A stretch of 64,000 nucleotides of DNA, from assembly GCA_000432735.1 (NCBI GenBank), contig FR887808.1, positions 9,900 through 73,899 on the forward strand, given 5' to 3'. A program made the translations under genes and the position numbers. Positions 24,338-33,311 of this stretch are shown here, one piece after another. The DNA is from Bacteroides sp. CAG:443 (GTDB lineage: Bacteria; Bacteroidota; Bacteroidia; Bacteroidales; Bacteroidaceae). Every line of letters begins with the position of its first letter. Position 1 is the first letter of the stretch. The notes under the pieces are model-generated. The model had not been told where the DNA came from, ran no database searches, and saw only the letters and a program-made list of their open reading frames with translations.

Positions 24338-24734
24338 TCTCACAGCATCCTTATAAACTGTTATCAGTACCCGATAAAATGAATAGCTGCAGTATGGTTT
24401 CTGTAAATAAGCAGTAGCACCTAAATTTGCAAATAATCAATTATCTATCAGCGAACTATCAGTAACTTAAAACTTTTTACCGGATAATAATCATAAACTT
24501 TATTCAATTGCGTCCGCACTGCGGTCGCAATTGAACTGAACACATTATAAATCGATAGATAAACAAGCAGGTACAACAGACGAAGACAGATCCATTTCCG
24601 AACGAAAAAGAGTAAAAATGAGAAATAAAAACGGTTTTGGAAAAACTAAAAGCCTTTTTCAATCGTTTCTTTGATATAGCATTCCTCCAACAGGAATCAA
24701 TGAACCTGTGTGAAAAACATAACCTATAACCAAG
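24338..24734. other. Intergenic region with a promoter candidate and a strong hairpin
   Basis: About 400 bp without a gene. A TAAATTTG -7 candidate lies at 24422-24429. A near-perfect hairpin at 24504-24534 has 14-bp arms (TCAATTGCGTCCGC against GCGGTCGCAATTGA, one T-T mismatch) and a 3-nt loop. There is no T-run behind it, so it is not an ordinary terminator. It would fall in the long 5' untranslated region of the following LuxR-type gene. Confidence 0.5.
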
Positions 24735-25322
24735 ATGCAACATACTCCTGAAATAGCAATCGTAGAACAGAATACGCTGACAGCACTGGGCTTGCAGACA
24801 ATTCTGGAAGAACTTATCCCCGTAGCGACCATCCGCAGATTTTCGTCGTTCGCCAGACTGATAGACGATACGCCGGACATGTACAGTCATTATTTTGTTT
24901 CGGCACAGACGTACTTCGAACATACGTCGTTTTTTCTGGAACGCCGTCCGAAGACCATCGTGCTGGCAGCGGGCGAACAGCCTCTGCTGAACGGTGTCCC
25001 TACCCTGAATGTCTGTCTGCCACAAGACAAACTGGTGGCTTCCATCATGCAGATGCGAAAACAAGGACACGAAGCGACACATCATCCGGTATCTCCGCAA
25101 GAAATGCAGCAGAGCCACGATCTGTCACCCCGTGAGATAGAGGTACTGGTACTCATTACCAAGGGGCTTATCAACAAGGAAATAGCCGACAAGCTGAACA
25201 TCAGTCTGACGACGGTCATCTCGCACCGCAAGAACATTACCGAGAAGCTCGGCATCAAGTCGGTTTCGGGGCTTGCCATCTATGCCGTAATGCACGGGTA
25301 TGTGGAAGCCGACCGGATATGA
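24735..25322 (+). CDS. LuxR-type DNA-binding regulator with degenerate receiver
   Basis: A 195-residue protein. The C-terminal 65 residues are a LuxR/NarL helix-turn-helix (LSPREIEVLVLITKGLINKEIADKLNISLTTVISHRKNITEKLG). The N-terminal about 115 residues fit a response-regulator fold (IAIVEQNTLTALGLQTILEE) but lack the acidic pocket and phospho-acceptor Asp; the equivalent strand reads HYFVSAQ. It should therefore act independently of a sensor kinase, or sense something else. No kinase gene is adjacent. Its targets are unknown. Confidence 0.85.
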   Translation: MQHTPEIAIVEQNTLTALGLQTILEELIPVATIRRFSSFARLIDDTPDMYSHYFVSAQTYFEHTSFFLERRPKTIVLAAGEQPLLNGVPTLNVCLPQDKLVASIMQMRKQGHEATHHPVSPQEMQQSHDLSPREIEVLVLITKGLINKEIADKLNISLTTVISHRKNITEKLGIKSVSGLAIYAVMHGYVEADRI

Positions 25323-25740
25323 TACGACACCGGTATGTGCCTGCCCTGTTGATTGTACTAATCTATCGCCACTCTTGCATCGCAGGCTATCTTCTGGCAT
25401 TACCTTCCTAACGAATACAGACGGAAAGGTAGATTTATTAGACCGACAAGGGCTTGCCGGAGGAACTTATCTTGTTTTTCTTAACTATAAGGATTAATTT
25501 CAAGTGAATGAAAAATTTCCTATATTTGTATTCGTTGATACGAAGTTGATTACAAAATCAATTACTCTCCTATATTCACATTCAAATAAAGCATTTATGA
25601 AAAAGTTTCTTTTATTTGTATTGGTCGGTGAGTGTTAGCTCAAGCAATATTAATTGTGTCTATCGCATTAATACAAGGGTATATAGGTTATAGAATGTAC
25701 AGAACAAGATAATAAGCAAATCAATTTAATTATTCAATTT
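25323..25740 (+). other. Intergenic gene graveyard with a promoter and a broken small reading frame
   Basis: No intact gene. A frame overlapping the end of the regulator continues to 25497 and ends in GGTYLVFLNYKD, reminiscent of the C-terminus of a secreted protein. A TATATTTG promoter element sits at 25521-25528, and ATG at 25597 starts MKKFLLFVLVGEC then stop (25636-25638). The +2-shifted frame continues VLAQAILIVSIALIQGYIGYR to a stop, so a single indel seems to have broken a small membrane protein. Confidence 0.4.
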
Positions 25741-25938
25741 ATGAAAAACAACAAAATCATCGGTTGGACGATATTATGCCTGCATGCTGTCATCTTATTC
25801 CTCATTTTTCAGTTTGATGTTTTAGGGGAGTGGAGAAGCGGAAGTCTGACAATCAGTCTTTTCACCCTATACACGCTGGCAACTCCTTCGCTGGCGTGGT
25901 ATTTGATCAATAAAGAGGGAAAATCACATAATATGTAA
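25741..25938 (+). CDS. Small two-helix membrane protein, unknown
   Basis: 65 residues: MKNNKIIG, a hydrophobic helix (about 8-26, WTILCLHAVILFLIFQFDV), a short polar link, a second helix (about 35-58, SLTISLFTLYTLATPSLAWYLI) and the basic tail NKEGKSHNM. I do not recognise the family. It follows the decayed region after the LuxR-type regulator, and could be the surviving part of the same small cluster. Confidence 0.5.
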   Translation: MKNNKIIGWTILCLHAVILFLIFQFDVLGEWRSGSLTISLFTLYTLATPSLAWYLINKEGKSHNM

Positions 25939-26221
25939 GTAATAGCTTACATGATATATGTTCCAATAGAACAACTTGATTGAATCCAATAATTTTAAAT
26001 ATAAAATGATTTCATACGAAAGTAATTTTTATCCTTATATGCAATAAATCAATGATGTTCTCAAACGAATAAAATAAGAGAAAAAAGGAAAAACAAAGTT
26101 GAAATAAATTAGAAAGAATTTAAAACTATTGAATACATAATATACAATAAAAGCCCGTCGGTCATTCAGTGCCATTCACTTCATCACCGACGGGCTTTTT
26201 CATAGCTTATATTTCCCCATC
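25939..26221. other. AT-rich intergenic region ending in a terminator
   Basis: No gene is seen in the first 210 bp, which are AT-rich. The last part is the bidirectional terminator at 26149-26199. Confidence 0.5.
26149..26199. terminator. Bidirectional terminator after the sulfatase gene
   Basis: Perfect 14-bp stem AAAAGCCCGTCGGT (26149-26162) with 26186-26199, with T-runs on both strands. Confidence 0.9.
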
Positions 26222-27814
26222 TTATTTCTCAGCCGGAGCAGCCGCTTCTTTTGCCTGCTTCAGCTTCTGTTCGATAGGATCCTTATACTGAGTCTGGAGT
26301 TTCACCAGTTCAGCCTTCAGGTCTTCTGTAATCTTCTCATAACCCGGCTGACCGTAGATATTGTGCATTTCGGTCGGGTCTTCCTTCAAATCGTACAATT
26401 CCCATTCGTCGATGTCGTTGTAGAAATGAATGAGTTTGTAGCGGTCGGTACGTACGCCGTAGTGACGTTTTACCATGTGTTCTGCCGGGAATTCATAGAA
26501 GTGATAATACAGCGACTTACGCCAGTCGGCAGGCTTCTCACCTTTCAGCAGCGGAACCAGCGATACACCCTGAATATCTTCGGGGATAGGTGCTCCGGCA
26601 AGTTCGAGGAAGGTCGGGGCATAGTCGATGTTCTGTACCATCTGAGGAATTTCACCCTTCGCCTTGAAGTCTTTCGGCAGGTGCATGATCAGCGGGGTAT
26701 GCATGGATTCCTCGTACATGAAACGCTTGTCGAACCAGCCATGTTCGCCCATGTAGAATCCCTGATCGGAGGTATAGACTACCAGCGTATTGTCGAGCAT
26801 GCCCTTTTCCTTCAGGTAGTCGAGTACACGACCCACATTTTCGTCGAGCGACTTCACTACCTTGGCATAGTCGCGCATGTAGCGCTGGTACTTCCATTCG
26901 GCCAGTTCCTTACCCTGCGGATTCTTCTTGTAGAAGTCGTCGATAATCGGCTGGTAGAAGTCATCGTACACCTTACGGTCTTCCGGACTCAGGCGACCGA
27001 TGTAGCTTTCGTATCTTTCCTTCAGCGGAGAAGTCTTGTCGGCACGGTCCATCTTGTTGTCGTAAATCAGGTCCATGTTCTTCCAGATACTCATTTCCTG
27101 AGCAGCGGCAGCGGGACGACCTTCGTAGTCATCGTAGAAATTGTCGGGCAACGGGAAGGTCTTGTCCTCGTACAGCGGCAAATCCTCCAGTGCAGGCAGC
27201 CAGTTGCGGTGGATAGCCTTGTGATGGATAAACAGACAGAACGGCTTGTTCTTGTCGCGCTGGTTCTCCATCCAGTCGATACTCATATCCGTAATCAGGT
27301 TGGTGACATACCCCTCCTTGCGGATGGTATCGTTGTCCATCGTGATGAAGTCCGGATTATAATAATCACCCTGTTCGGGCAGGATTTCCCAATGGTCGAA
27401 TCCGGTAGGCAGGCTCACGAGGTGCCATTTTCCGATGATAGCCGTCTGATAACCTGCCTGCTGCAACAGCTTCGGCATGGTCTGCTGAGAACCGTCGAAC
27501 ACACACGTAGTATTGTCGGTAAATCCGTTGGCATGGCTGTGCTTGCCGGTAAGCATACACGCACGGCTCGGTCCGCTCAGCGAGTTAGCCACAAAACTGT
27601 TGGTAAAGATTACACCATCGTTGGCGATACGGTCCAGATTAGGAGTTTCCACAAAGCGACTTCCATAGCAGCTCATCATCTGTGCCGTATGGTCGTCGGT
27701 CATGATGTACACGATATTGTACTGTTTGGGAGCCTGTTTCTCACTGCCGCACGAAGCCAGTGAAGCCAGAGCTGCCATACCCGTCAACGGGTAAAGAAAT
27801 GAAGATGTTTTCAT
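26222..27814 (-). CDS. Sulfatase lipoprotein, Ser-type (S1 family)
   Basis: A 530-residue lipoprotein (LASLASC, Cys 22) of the formylglycine-dependent sulfatases. The maturation motif is S80-G-P-S-R84 followed by ACMLTG, so the formylglycine would come from serine through an anaerobic radical-SAM maturase encoded elsewhere. Asp 40-41 (MTDDH) and YTSDQGFYMGEHGWFDKRFMYEES hold metal ligands. It lies 222 bp downstream of the SusCD pair, has its own promoter at 27855-27862, and is close to a GH20 hexosaminidase. N-acetylglucosamine-6-O-sulfatase activity on mucin or glycosaminoglycan is the best guess, not proven. Confidence 0.9.
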   Translation of the reverse strand: MKTSSFLYPLTGMAALASLASCGSEKQAPKQYNIVYIMTDDHTAQMMSCYGSRFVETPNLDRIANDGVIFTNSFVANSLSGPSRACMLTGKHSHANGFTDNTTCVFDGSQQTMPKLLQQAGYQTAIIGKWHLVSLPTGFDHWEILPEQGDYYNPDFITMDNDTIRKEGYVTNLITDMSIDWMENQRDKNKPFCLFIHHKAIHRNWLPALEDLPLYEDKTFPLPDNFYDDYEGRPAAAAQEMSIWKNMDLIYDNKMDRADKTSPLKERYESYIGRLSPEDRKVYDDFYQPIIDDFYKKNPQGKELAEWKYQRYMRDYAKVVKSLDENVGRVLDYLKEKGMLDNTLVVYTSDQGFYMGEHGWFDKRFMYEESMHTPLIMHLPKDFKAKGEIPQMVQNIDYAPTFLELAGAPIPEDIQGVSLVPLLKGEKPADWRKSLYYHFYEFPAEHMVKRHYGVRTDRYKLIHFYNDIDEWELYDLKEDPTEMHNIYGQPGYEKITEDLKAELVKLQTQYKDPIEQKLKQAKEAAAPAEK

Positions 27815-27854
27815 AAAATGAAATGAGGTAAGTGAAAAATTATACTACTTATTA

Positions 27855-27862
27855 CAAAGATA
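27855..27862 (-). promoter_or_regulatory. Sulfatase promoter -7 element
   Basis: TATCTTTG on the minus strand, 41 nt before the start codon at 27814. Confidence 0.6.
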
Positions 27863-27896
27863 CCAGCTTCGGGAGGATACCCAAAGCCATCAAGCA

Positions 27897-27938
27897 AAAA
27901 AGTCCGAGGAAGTATGGAAAAAATTTCCCCGGACTTTT
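27897..27938. terminator. Terminator after the SusCD pair
   Basis: AAAAGTCCG and CGGACTTTT arms, extended by GGAA/TTCC with one mismatch, around an A-rich loop. T-runs follow on the minus strand after susD. A second hairpin (ATCGGC/GCCGAT) lies near 27978-28012. Confidence 0.75.
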
Positions 27939-28036
27939 CTATGATATTCCTGCCAATTTAAGGGCACGTTTTATTTTTTATCGGCTTGTTTCAGAAAGTT
28001 TCTGCCGATGTTTTTTAGACACTGGAACGATGAACC

Positions 28037-29854
28037 TTACCAGCCCGGATTCTGTTCCCACAAGCCGCCGGTCAAGTTACCCACCATTTCCTGACGGATA
28101 GGCAACAGGTAATCGCGGTTCACATTAAACTGCCAGCCGTTCGGATAGTTGGTATTGTTGAACGCTACGATATAACCGTCCTTCAACCAGATATTCGAAC
28201 CTACGGTCATGATACCATTGAAATGTTCGCCCAGCGTACTGCCTGTATACAAGGCACCCGTCGGAGTCTTTCCGACAATCAGTTCATCGGCAGCAGCCCA
28301 GCGCAAGATATCTGTCAGACGGCAGTTCTCGAGGGCTTTCTCCACACGACGTTCACGGCGTACAGCCTGAATATACTTATCGAGGTTATGGAACGGATAA
28401 TCGGCATCGGTATTATACTCGCGGTCGAAATCCACACCCGGCATGTTCACGCGGTCGCGCAACGGCTGCAAGGCTTTCTTAATTTCACTGGCATTGCCTG
28501 CACCGTCGAGTTCGGCCAATGCTTCTGCATAGTTCAGCAGGATATCGGCGTAACGTACCTGAATAGCCGGAGCCTGACTACGGTTGGCAGTGGTATAAGC
28601 AGCCGTATTCGTAGTGTTGAACTCTTCGTATTTCAAGACAGAATAACCGGTCGTATTCTGGTGGTAGTTGGTTGCATCCAGCGGCGGCCATGTATAAATT
28701 GTTCCGTCACTCTGAATCTGCTGTCCCGGCATGAAGACTGTCTGCGACAGACGCGGGTCACGCAGTTCGGGGCTCAGCTCGGCTCCGTACGTACGTTTAG
28801 CTTCCAGCTTGGCATCGCCGGTAAACGGCTTGCCGTCAATCGTCAGATAATCGTCCACCAGCGAAGCTGAAACACCAATCTGTCCACCTCCCTCACAAGC
28901 ATAGTATGTGACGTTGTGACCGATGCCGGCAGAAGCATTGTATTCCTTCCACCACAGTACCTCCTGATTGTCGCTCAGGTCGGTATCGATAAACATGTCA
29001 CGATAGTCGGTCAGCGGATTACCCGTTTTATGGATACTCCATACATTACGGTCGATCACCTCTTTGGCAGCTGTTACCGCCTGATTCAGCCAGTCCTTGA
29101 TTTTCTCATCAGGATTGGTCAGTGTCTTGTCGTAGAACGGGTCGTTCTCTGCACGGTGATATTTCTCCCACGTAGCGGCAAACAGAGCCACTTCACTCTT
29201 CAGGGCACGGGCTACATCGCGGTGTACACGACGGGTAGCATTGGTATTCTGTTCACTCAAGTTCGTGATGGCATCCTGCAGATCCTTCAAGATATAATCC
29301 ACAATTTCCGTACGTGTATTACGCGGACGCTTCATCAGTTCGGCATCCGGGTCCAACTGGTCTTCTACCCATGTCACACCTCCGTAATTCACGAGCAGGT
29401 GATAGTAGTAAGCCGCACGGAAGTAATACGCCTCGCCCAGACACTGCTTGTAGTCGGTTCCCTTCTCTTCGCAGTTCTGGATATTCTGAAGCAAGAAGTT
29501 CACGTTACGTATCGCCTTGTAATCACTCAACTCGGCAGCGTTACCCAGCGAAGTCTCGCCGGCCAGACGCGTATCGATTGCATTCGGATACAAGTTATCA
29601 CTGTTGGCATCGCCGAAAGCGATACCGTTGGTACTACTGCTGGACTGCGTCTTGATGGCAGTATTGTTGACCGTACCTCCACCCATCACAGGCACGCTGC
29701 CCTGATAGAACATATTCAGGTACATGTTGATTTCACTGGTTGTAGTGAAAGCACCTACCGTAGACATCTCCCCCTGAGGTTCCTGATTCATGTCGAAGCA
29801 GGAAGTTGTTCCCAGGCATAACACTGAAGCAATCAGTAAATGTATATTTTTCAT
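28037..29854 (-). CDS. SusD/RagB family nutrient-binding outer-membrane lipoprotein
   Basis: A 605-residue surface lipoprotein (MKNIHLLIASVLCLGTTSC, Cys 19). It has the SusD N-terminal helical TPR region (AIRNVNFLLQNIQNCEEK, EAYYFRAAYYYHLLVNYGGV) and the C-terminal QEMVGNLTGGLWEQNPGW ending typical of the family. It binds glycan at the surface as the lid of the SusC transporter encoded 16 nt upstream. Together with the sulfatase and the divergent GH20 gene it forms a polysaccharide utilisation locus. Confidence 0.93.
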   Translation of the reverse strand: MKNIHLLIASVLCLGTTSCFDMNQEPQGEMSTVGAFTTTSEINMYLNMFYQGSVPVMGGGTVNNTAIKTQSSSSTNGIAFGDANSDNLYPNAIDTRLAGETSLGNAAELSDYKAIRNVNFLLQNIQNCEEKGTDYKQCLGEAYYFRAAYYYHLLVNYGGVTWVEDQLDPDAELMKRPRNTRTEIVDYILKDLQDAITNLSEQNTNATRRVHRDVARALKSEVALFAATWEKYHRAENDPFYDKTLTNPDEKIKDWLNQAVTAAKEVIDRNVWSIHKTGNPLTDYRDMFIDTDLSDNQEVLWWKEYNASAGIGHNVTYYACEGGGQIGVSASLVDDYLTIDGKPFTGDAKLEAKRTYGAELSPELRDPRLSQTVFMPGQQIQSDGTIYTWPPLDATNYHQNTTGYSVLKYEEFNTTNTAAYTTANRSQAPAIQVRYADILLNYAEALAELDGAGNASEIKKALQPLRDRVNMPGVDFDREYNTDADYPFHNLDKYIQAVRRERRVEKALENCRLTDILRWAAADELIVGKTPTGALYTGSTLGEHFNGIMTVGSNIWLKDGYIVAFNNTNYPNGWQFNVNRDYLLPIRQEMVGNLTGGLWEQNPGW

Positions 29855-29870
29855 AATTGTTTTCCCGTTT

Positions 29871-32800
29871 TTACATATTTAAAATAACGCCGACAGAGAA
29901 TACTCTCGTCATCGGATAGTTCTTACCAGCCTGCTCAAGCGCATTACCGTAACTGTTCTGAGTAAACAGACCTTCCGGATCAAAGATGCTGCTCAGCTTG
30001 GTAAAGGTCAGCAAGTTTTCGCCTGAGAAGAATACCTGAGCCTTGGTGAGGTGAATCTTTTCAATCCATGCCTTCGGCAGGTCGTAGCTGATGGTCATGT
30101 TCTTCAGACGGCAATAAGCGGCACTCTGCATGTAACGGTCGGATTTCTGAGAAGTCTTCGCACGGAACTTGCCGACAGCCTGATTACCGGCAGTGTACGG
30201 ATTTGGATAGTAAGCATCCGGATTTTCCGGTGTCCAGTAGTCGAGGTGTTCCTTGAAGACAGTCACCTGTGCGTATGCACCCGAACCCCAGAAGTAAGAA
30301 GTGTTCATGGCAGGACACCAGTCGCGCTTGCCTACACCCTGGAACATCAGGCTCAGTGAAAGACCTTTCCACGAGATTGATCCGTTGATGGTGTACTGGT
30401 AACGCGGAGTCGTATTACCGATGACAGTCATATCACCCATATCGCCTACGGTATTGGTACCGTTGTTGATCTTGTTATCTCCGTTCAGGTCGACATACTT
30501 CACGTCACCCGGCATCCATTTCTGTCCGCTCAGGTAAGACAAATCGTAAGTAGAGTTGTACGCATCGGCTTCTTCCTGTGTCTGAATCAGACCAGAAGCA
30601 CGGTATCCCCAGATTTCACCCACTTTCTTTCCTTTGTACCAGTTGTTTGCCGGATCGGATCCGTCACCTTCGTAAGCGGTAACTTCGGAAGTAGCGTCGG
30701 ACAGCGAACCGCCGATAGAGTAATCGATATCCTTACCGATCTTTCCTCTCCACTGCAAGGTAAGTTCCCAACCACGGTTACGCATCTCGGCGTTGTTGGT
30801 TTCGGGAGCTACGGCACCAAAGAAATCAGCCAATGCAACCGAAGGACCTAACATATCACGTGTATCGCGCTGGAACACATCGAACGATCCGGTCAGGGCA
30901 TTACCGAAGAAACCGAAGTCGATACCGATATTCTTATGCTCCACCTTTTCCCAAGTAGTATTGGAGTCGACTACCGAACCCGGGCTCAGATAACCCTCTC
31001 TTCCGTTCTGGAAATACCAGTTACCGAGAGAAGTCGGGTCCATAGTAGAAGCGAATGTATAGTAAGCAGCACCTGTCTGGTTACCCAGCAGACCCCAAGA
31101 TACACGCAACTTCAGGTTGGACAGTACATCCTGTGTCTTTTCCATGAACGATTCACGCATGATGTTCCATCCCAAAGATACTGACGGGAAGAAACCCCAG
31201 CGGTTTCCTTTGGCAAAGCGGGAAGAACCATCGTAACGTCCGTTTACTTCCACCAGATAACGTCCCATAAAGTCGTAATTGATACGTCCGAAATAACCGC
31301 GGGTAGCCCACGCGTAACGTGTATCTTTCACAGTACGGTCGCCGCTTGCCATTTCAAGGCTCGGGTTGCTGGTAGAAAGGATATCTGTTACTGAATCGTA
31401 CAGATACTTATATTTGTAATATTCTTCCTGATAACCCAGCATCACGGTAAAGTTATGCTTGTCGGCAAGAGAGAACGAATAGTTGGTATACAGGTTGACA
31501 GACTGATACTGGTTGCTCATGTCGTAACGGGTATACGAGTTGCTTGCACCGTCGGCAATCTCTGCACGCGTACCGATATCGTACGAATCGCCCGAAGCAT
31601 TCGGAATCTGCGGAAGCACCTTCAGTGCCCAGTAATCGCGTGTATTATAACGATAAGTATAGTCGAAGAAGATATGCCAATCCTTCAGCGGTTCCAGTTC
31701 CAGACCACCGGTCATGGTCAGGTTATTGTTTTCCGTATTGGTCTTTGTACCGCTCTGCAAGTAAGGAATCATAGACAGTTCGGTAAAGTAACCGTTCGGA
31801 TCGACAACGCTTACCGTCGGACGGAAACGAGCCAGTGAGTGATAGAATCCTTCGCTCAACGCACCTGTACCAAACGGAGTTTCATTATCCGAGTTCATGT
31901 ATTTGGTATTCACTTTCAGCTTCAGCCAGTCGGTTACCTTCGAAGTAACGTTGCTGCTGAAATTGAAACGCTTGTAACCGATGTCGGCATAGCGCAACAG
32001 ACCGTCTTCCTTGTACATACCACCCGAAATGTAGTACTGTGCCTTTTCGCCACCACCGCTCACACTGACGTTGTGGTTCTGCTTGAAAGCAACATCTTTA
32101 TAATGAAGATCGAAATAATCGGTATTACCCAGACCTTTGGCACTGTTTTCGAAAGCTGCCACCATCGACTGTCCGGGAGTCAGTTCTGCCCACGGATCGA
32201 GTCCAGTAGGATCGTTGATGTATTGCTGCAACTGTGCCAGTTTCTCGTCGCTGTACTGTTTCACCATGCCGGCATTTTCGCAAGCCTGATTGAAATAAGT
32301 GGCAAACTCGTACGCATTGGCCATATCCGGCAACGACATCGGAGAAGTCCAGCCCAACGTAGCCTGATAGCTGACGCGTGCCTTGCCTTCCTTACCTTTC
32401 TTGGTAGTAACCAGAATCACACCGTAAGCCGCACGCGCACCATAGATAGAAGATGCTGCTGCATCCTTCAGTACCGAGATATTCTCGATATCATTCGGAT
32501 TGACATCGGCAAGATCCATTTCCACCCCATCGACCAGCACATAAGGAGCTGCATTACCCGACAGGTTTCCCTGACCACGCAACTGTAACGAAGAGGTTGC
32601 ACCCGGACGGCCGGCATTGGTATTGTCGATGTACAAGCCCGGCACCATACCCTGCAAGCTCTGGGTAGCATTTGCCAGAGGACGCTGTTCCAGCGTTTCA
32701 CCCTCTACCGTAGCCACAGAACCTGTCAGATTGACTTTCTTCTGCACACCGTAACCTACTACGACAACTTCATCCAAAACCTGATTGTCTTCCTTTAACG

Positions 32801-33152
32801 TGATGTTCAAGATTTTACCGGGAGTAACTTGAACCTCCTGTGTCTGATAACCCATGTAAGAAATTACGATAACAGCATTCTTTGCCACTTGTAATGTAAA
32901 GTTACCGTCAAGATCAGTAATGACACCGTTCGTGGAATTTCCTTTCTCTACCACTGACGCACCGATAACGGGAAAACCTGTTGCATCATATACGACACCT
33001 TTCGCTTCCACACTCTGTTGGATCGCTCCCATTGTGCCACTCTCTACCACCATTCCTTCAGCATTCACAATCTGTGGATAGCCTATCCAGGCAGCAACTC
33101 CAACAAGCGAAACCTGCTTGATGAAGTTTTTACTAAAAAAGAATAGATTCAT
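29871..33152 (-). CDS. SusC/RagA family TonB-linked outer-membrane transporter
   Basis: A 1093-residue transporter: signal region (MNLFFFSKNFIKQVSLVGVAAWIGYPQIVNAEG), carboxypeptidase-regulatory-like domain (KGVVYDATGFPVIGASVVEKG), TonB box region (LDEVVVVGYG), plug (ATSSLQLRGQGNL, ENISVLKDAAASSIYGARAAYGVILVTTKKG) and a C-terminal barrel ending RVFSVGVILNM. The start at 33152 is chosen because the -7 element at 33225-33232 places the transcript start near 33218, downstream of an in-frame ATG at 33227. It has no STN domain for anti-sigma signalling. It imports oligosaccharides with the SusD encoded just downstream. Confidence 0.92.
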   Translation of the reverse strand: MNLFFFSKNFIKQVSLVGVAAWIGYPQIVNAEGMVVESGTMGAIQQSVEAKGVVYDATGFPVIGASVVEKGNSTNGVITDLDGNFTLQVAKNAVIVISYMGYQTQEVQVTPGKILNITLKEDNQVLDEVVVVGYGVQKKVNLTGSVATVEGETLEQRPLANATQSLQGMVPGLYIDNTNAGRPGATSSLQLRGQGNLSGNAAPYVLVDGVEMDLADVNPNDIENISVLKDAAASSIYGARAAYGVILVTTKKGKEGKARVSYQATLGWTSPMSLPDMANAYEFATYFNQACENAGMVKQYSDEKLAQLQQYINDPTGLDPWAELTPGQSMVAAFENSAKGLGNTDYFDLHYKDVAFKQNHNVSVSGGGEKAQYYISGGMYKEDGLLRYADIGYKRFNFSSNVTSKVTDWLKLKVNTKYMNSDNETPFGTGALSEGFYHSLARFRPTVSVVDPNGYFTELSMIPYLQSGTKTNTENNNLTMTGGLELEPLKDWHIFFDYTYRYNTRDYWALKVLPQIPNASGDSYDIGTRAEIADGASNSYTRYDMSNQYQSVNLYTNYSFSLADKHNFTVMLGYQEEYYKYKYLYDSVTDILSTSNPSLEMASGDRTVKDTRYAWATRGYFGRINYDFMGRYLVEVNGRYDGSSRFAKGNRWGFFPSVSLGWNIMRESFMEKTQDVLSNLKLRVSWGLLGNQTGAAYYTFASTMDPTSLGNWYFQNGREGYLSPGSVVDSNTTWEKVEHKNIGIDFGFFGNALTGSFDVFQRDTRDMLGPSVALADFFGAVAPETNNAEMRNRGWELTLQWRGKIGKDIDYSIGGSLSDATSEVTAYEGDGSDPANNWYKGKKVGEIWGYRASGLIQTQEEADAYNSTYDLSYLSGQKWMPGDVKYVDLNGDNKINNGTNTVGDMGDMTVIGNTTPRYQYTINGSISWKGLSLSLMFQGVGKRDWCPAMNTSYFWGSGAYAQVTVFKEHLDYWTPENPDAYYPNPYTAGNQAVGKFRAKTSQKSDRYMQSAAYCRLKNMTISYDLPKAWIEKIHLTKAQVFFSGENLLTFTKLSSIFDPEGLFTQNSYGNALEQAGKNYPMTRVFSVGVILNM

Positions 33153-33224
33153 AAAAATATTATAATTATTAAGGTCATATTTATAAGTATTAGACTTATC
33201 TAAGCTAGATTTAAAATTTTTAGA

Positions 33225-33232
33225 CAAATATA
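33225..33232 (-). promoter_or_regulatory. SusC promoter -7 element
   Basis: TATATTTG on the minus strand, about 70 nt before the start codon at 33152. A short inverted repeat ATAAGT-ATTAG-ACTTAT lies in the leader at 33183-33199. Confidence 0.6.
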
Positions 33233-33262
33233 GGAATTATTTTTTAAATGAAAAAAAAATAT

Positions 33263-33270
33263 TACATTTG
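33263..33270 (+). promoter_or_regulatory. GH20 gene promoter -7 element
   Basis: TACATTTG, 41 nt before the start at 33312. It is divergent from the SusC promoter 31 bp away, so both directions could share control sequences. Confidence 0.6.
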
Positions 33271-33311
33271 TACAATAAAACATCAAAAAAGACAAACAAA
33301 GAAGTATTGCT

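Noticed and set aside
22703..24343. 546-codon open frame antisense to the FAD oxidoreductase
   Set aside because: The sense frame carries clear flavin-binding motifs; the antisense translation is low in hydrophobic core and matches nothing.
24504..24534. Rho-independent terminator after the oxidoreductase
   Set aside because: The hairpin is strong but is followed by AACTGAACAC, with no T-run on either side, and lies 170 bp past the stop codon.
25300..25497. 65-codon frame overlapping the LuxR gene end as a real gene
   Set aside because: It overlaps the regulator, has no start signal, and only its last dozen residues look protein-like; kept as a remnant within the intergenic entry.
26363..27763. 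466-codon open frame antisense to the sulfatase
   Set aside because: The sense strand encodes a complete sulfatase with its maturation motif; no promoter or domain supports the antisense frame.
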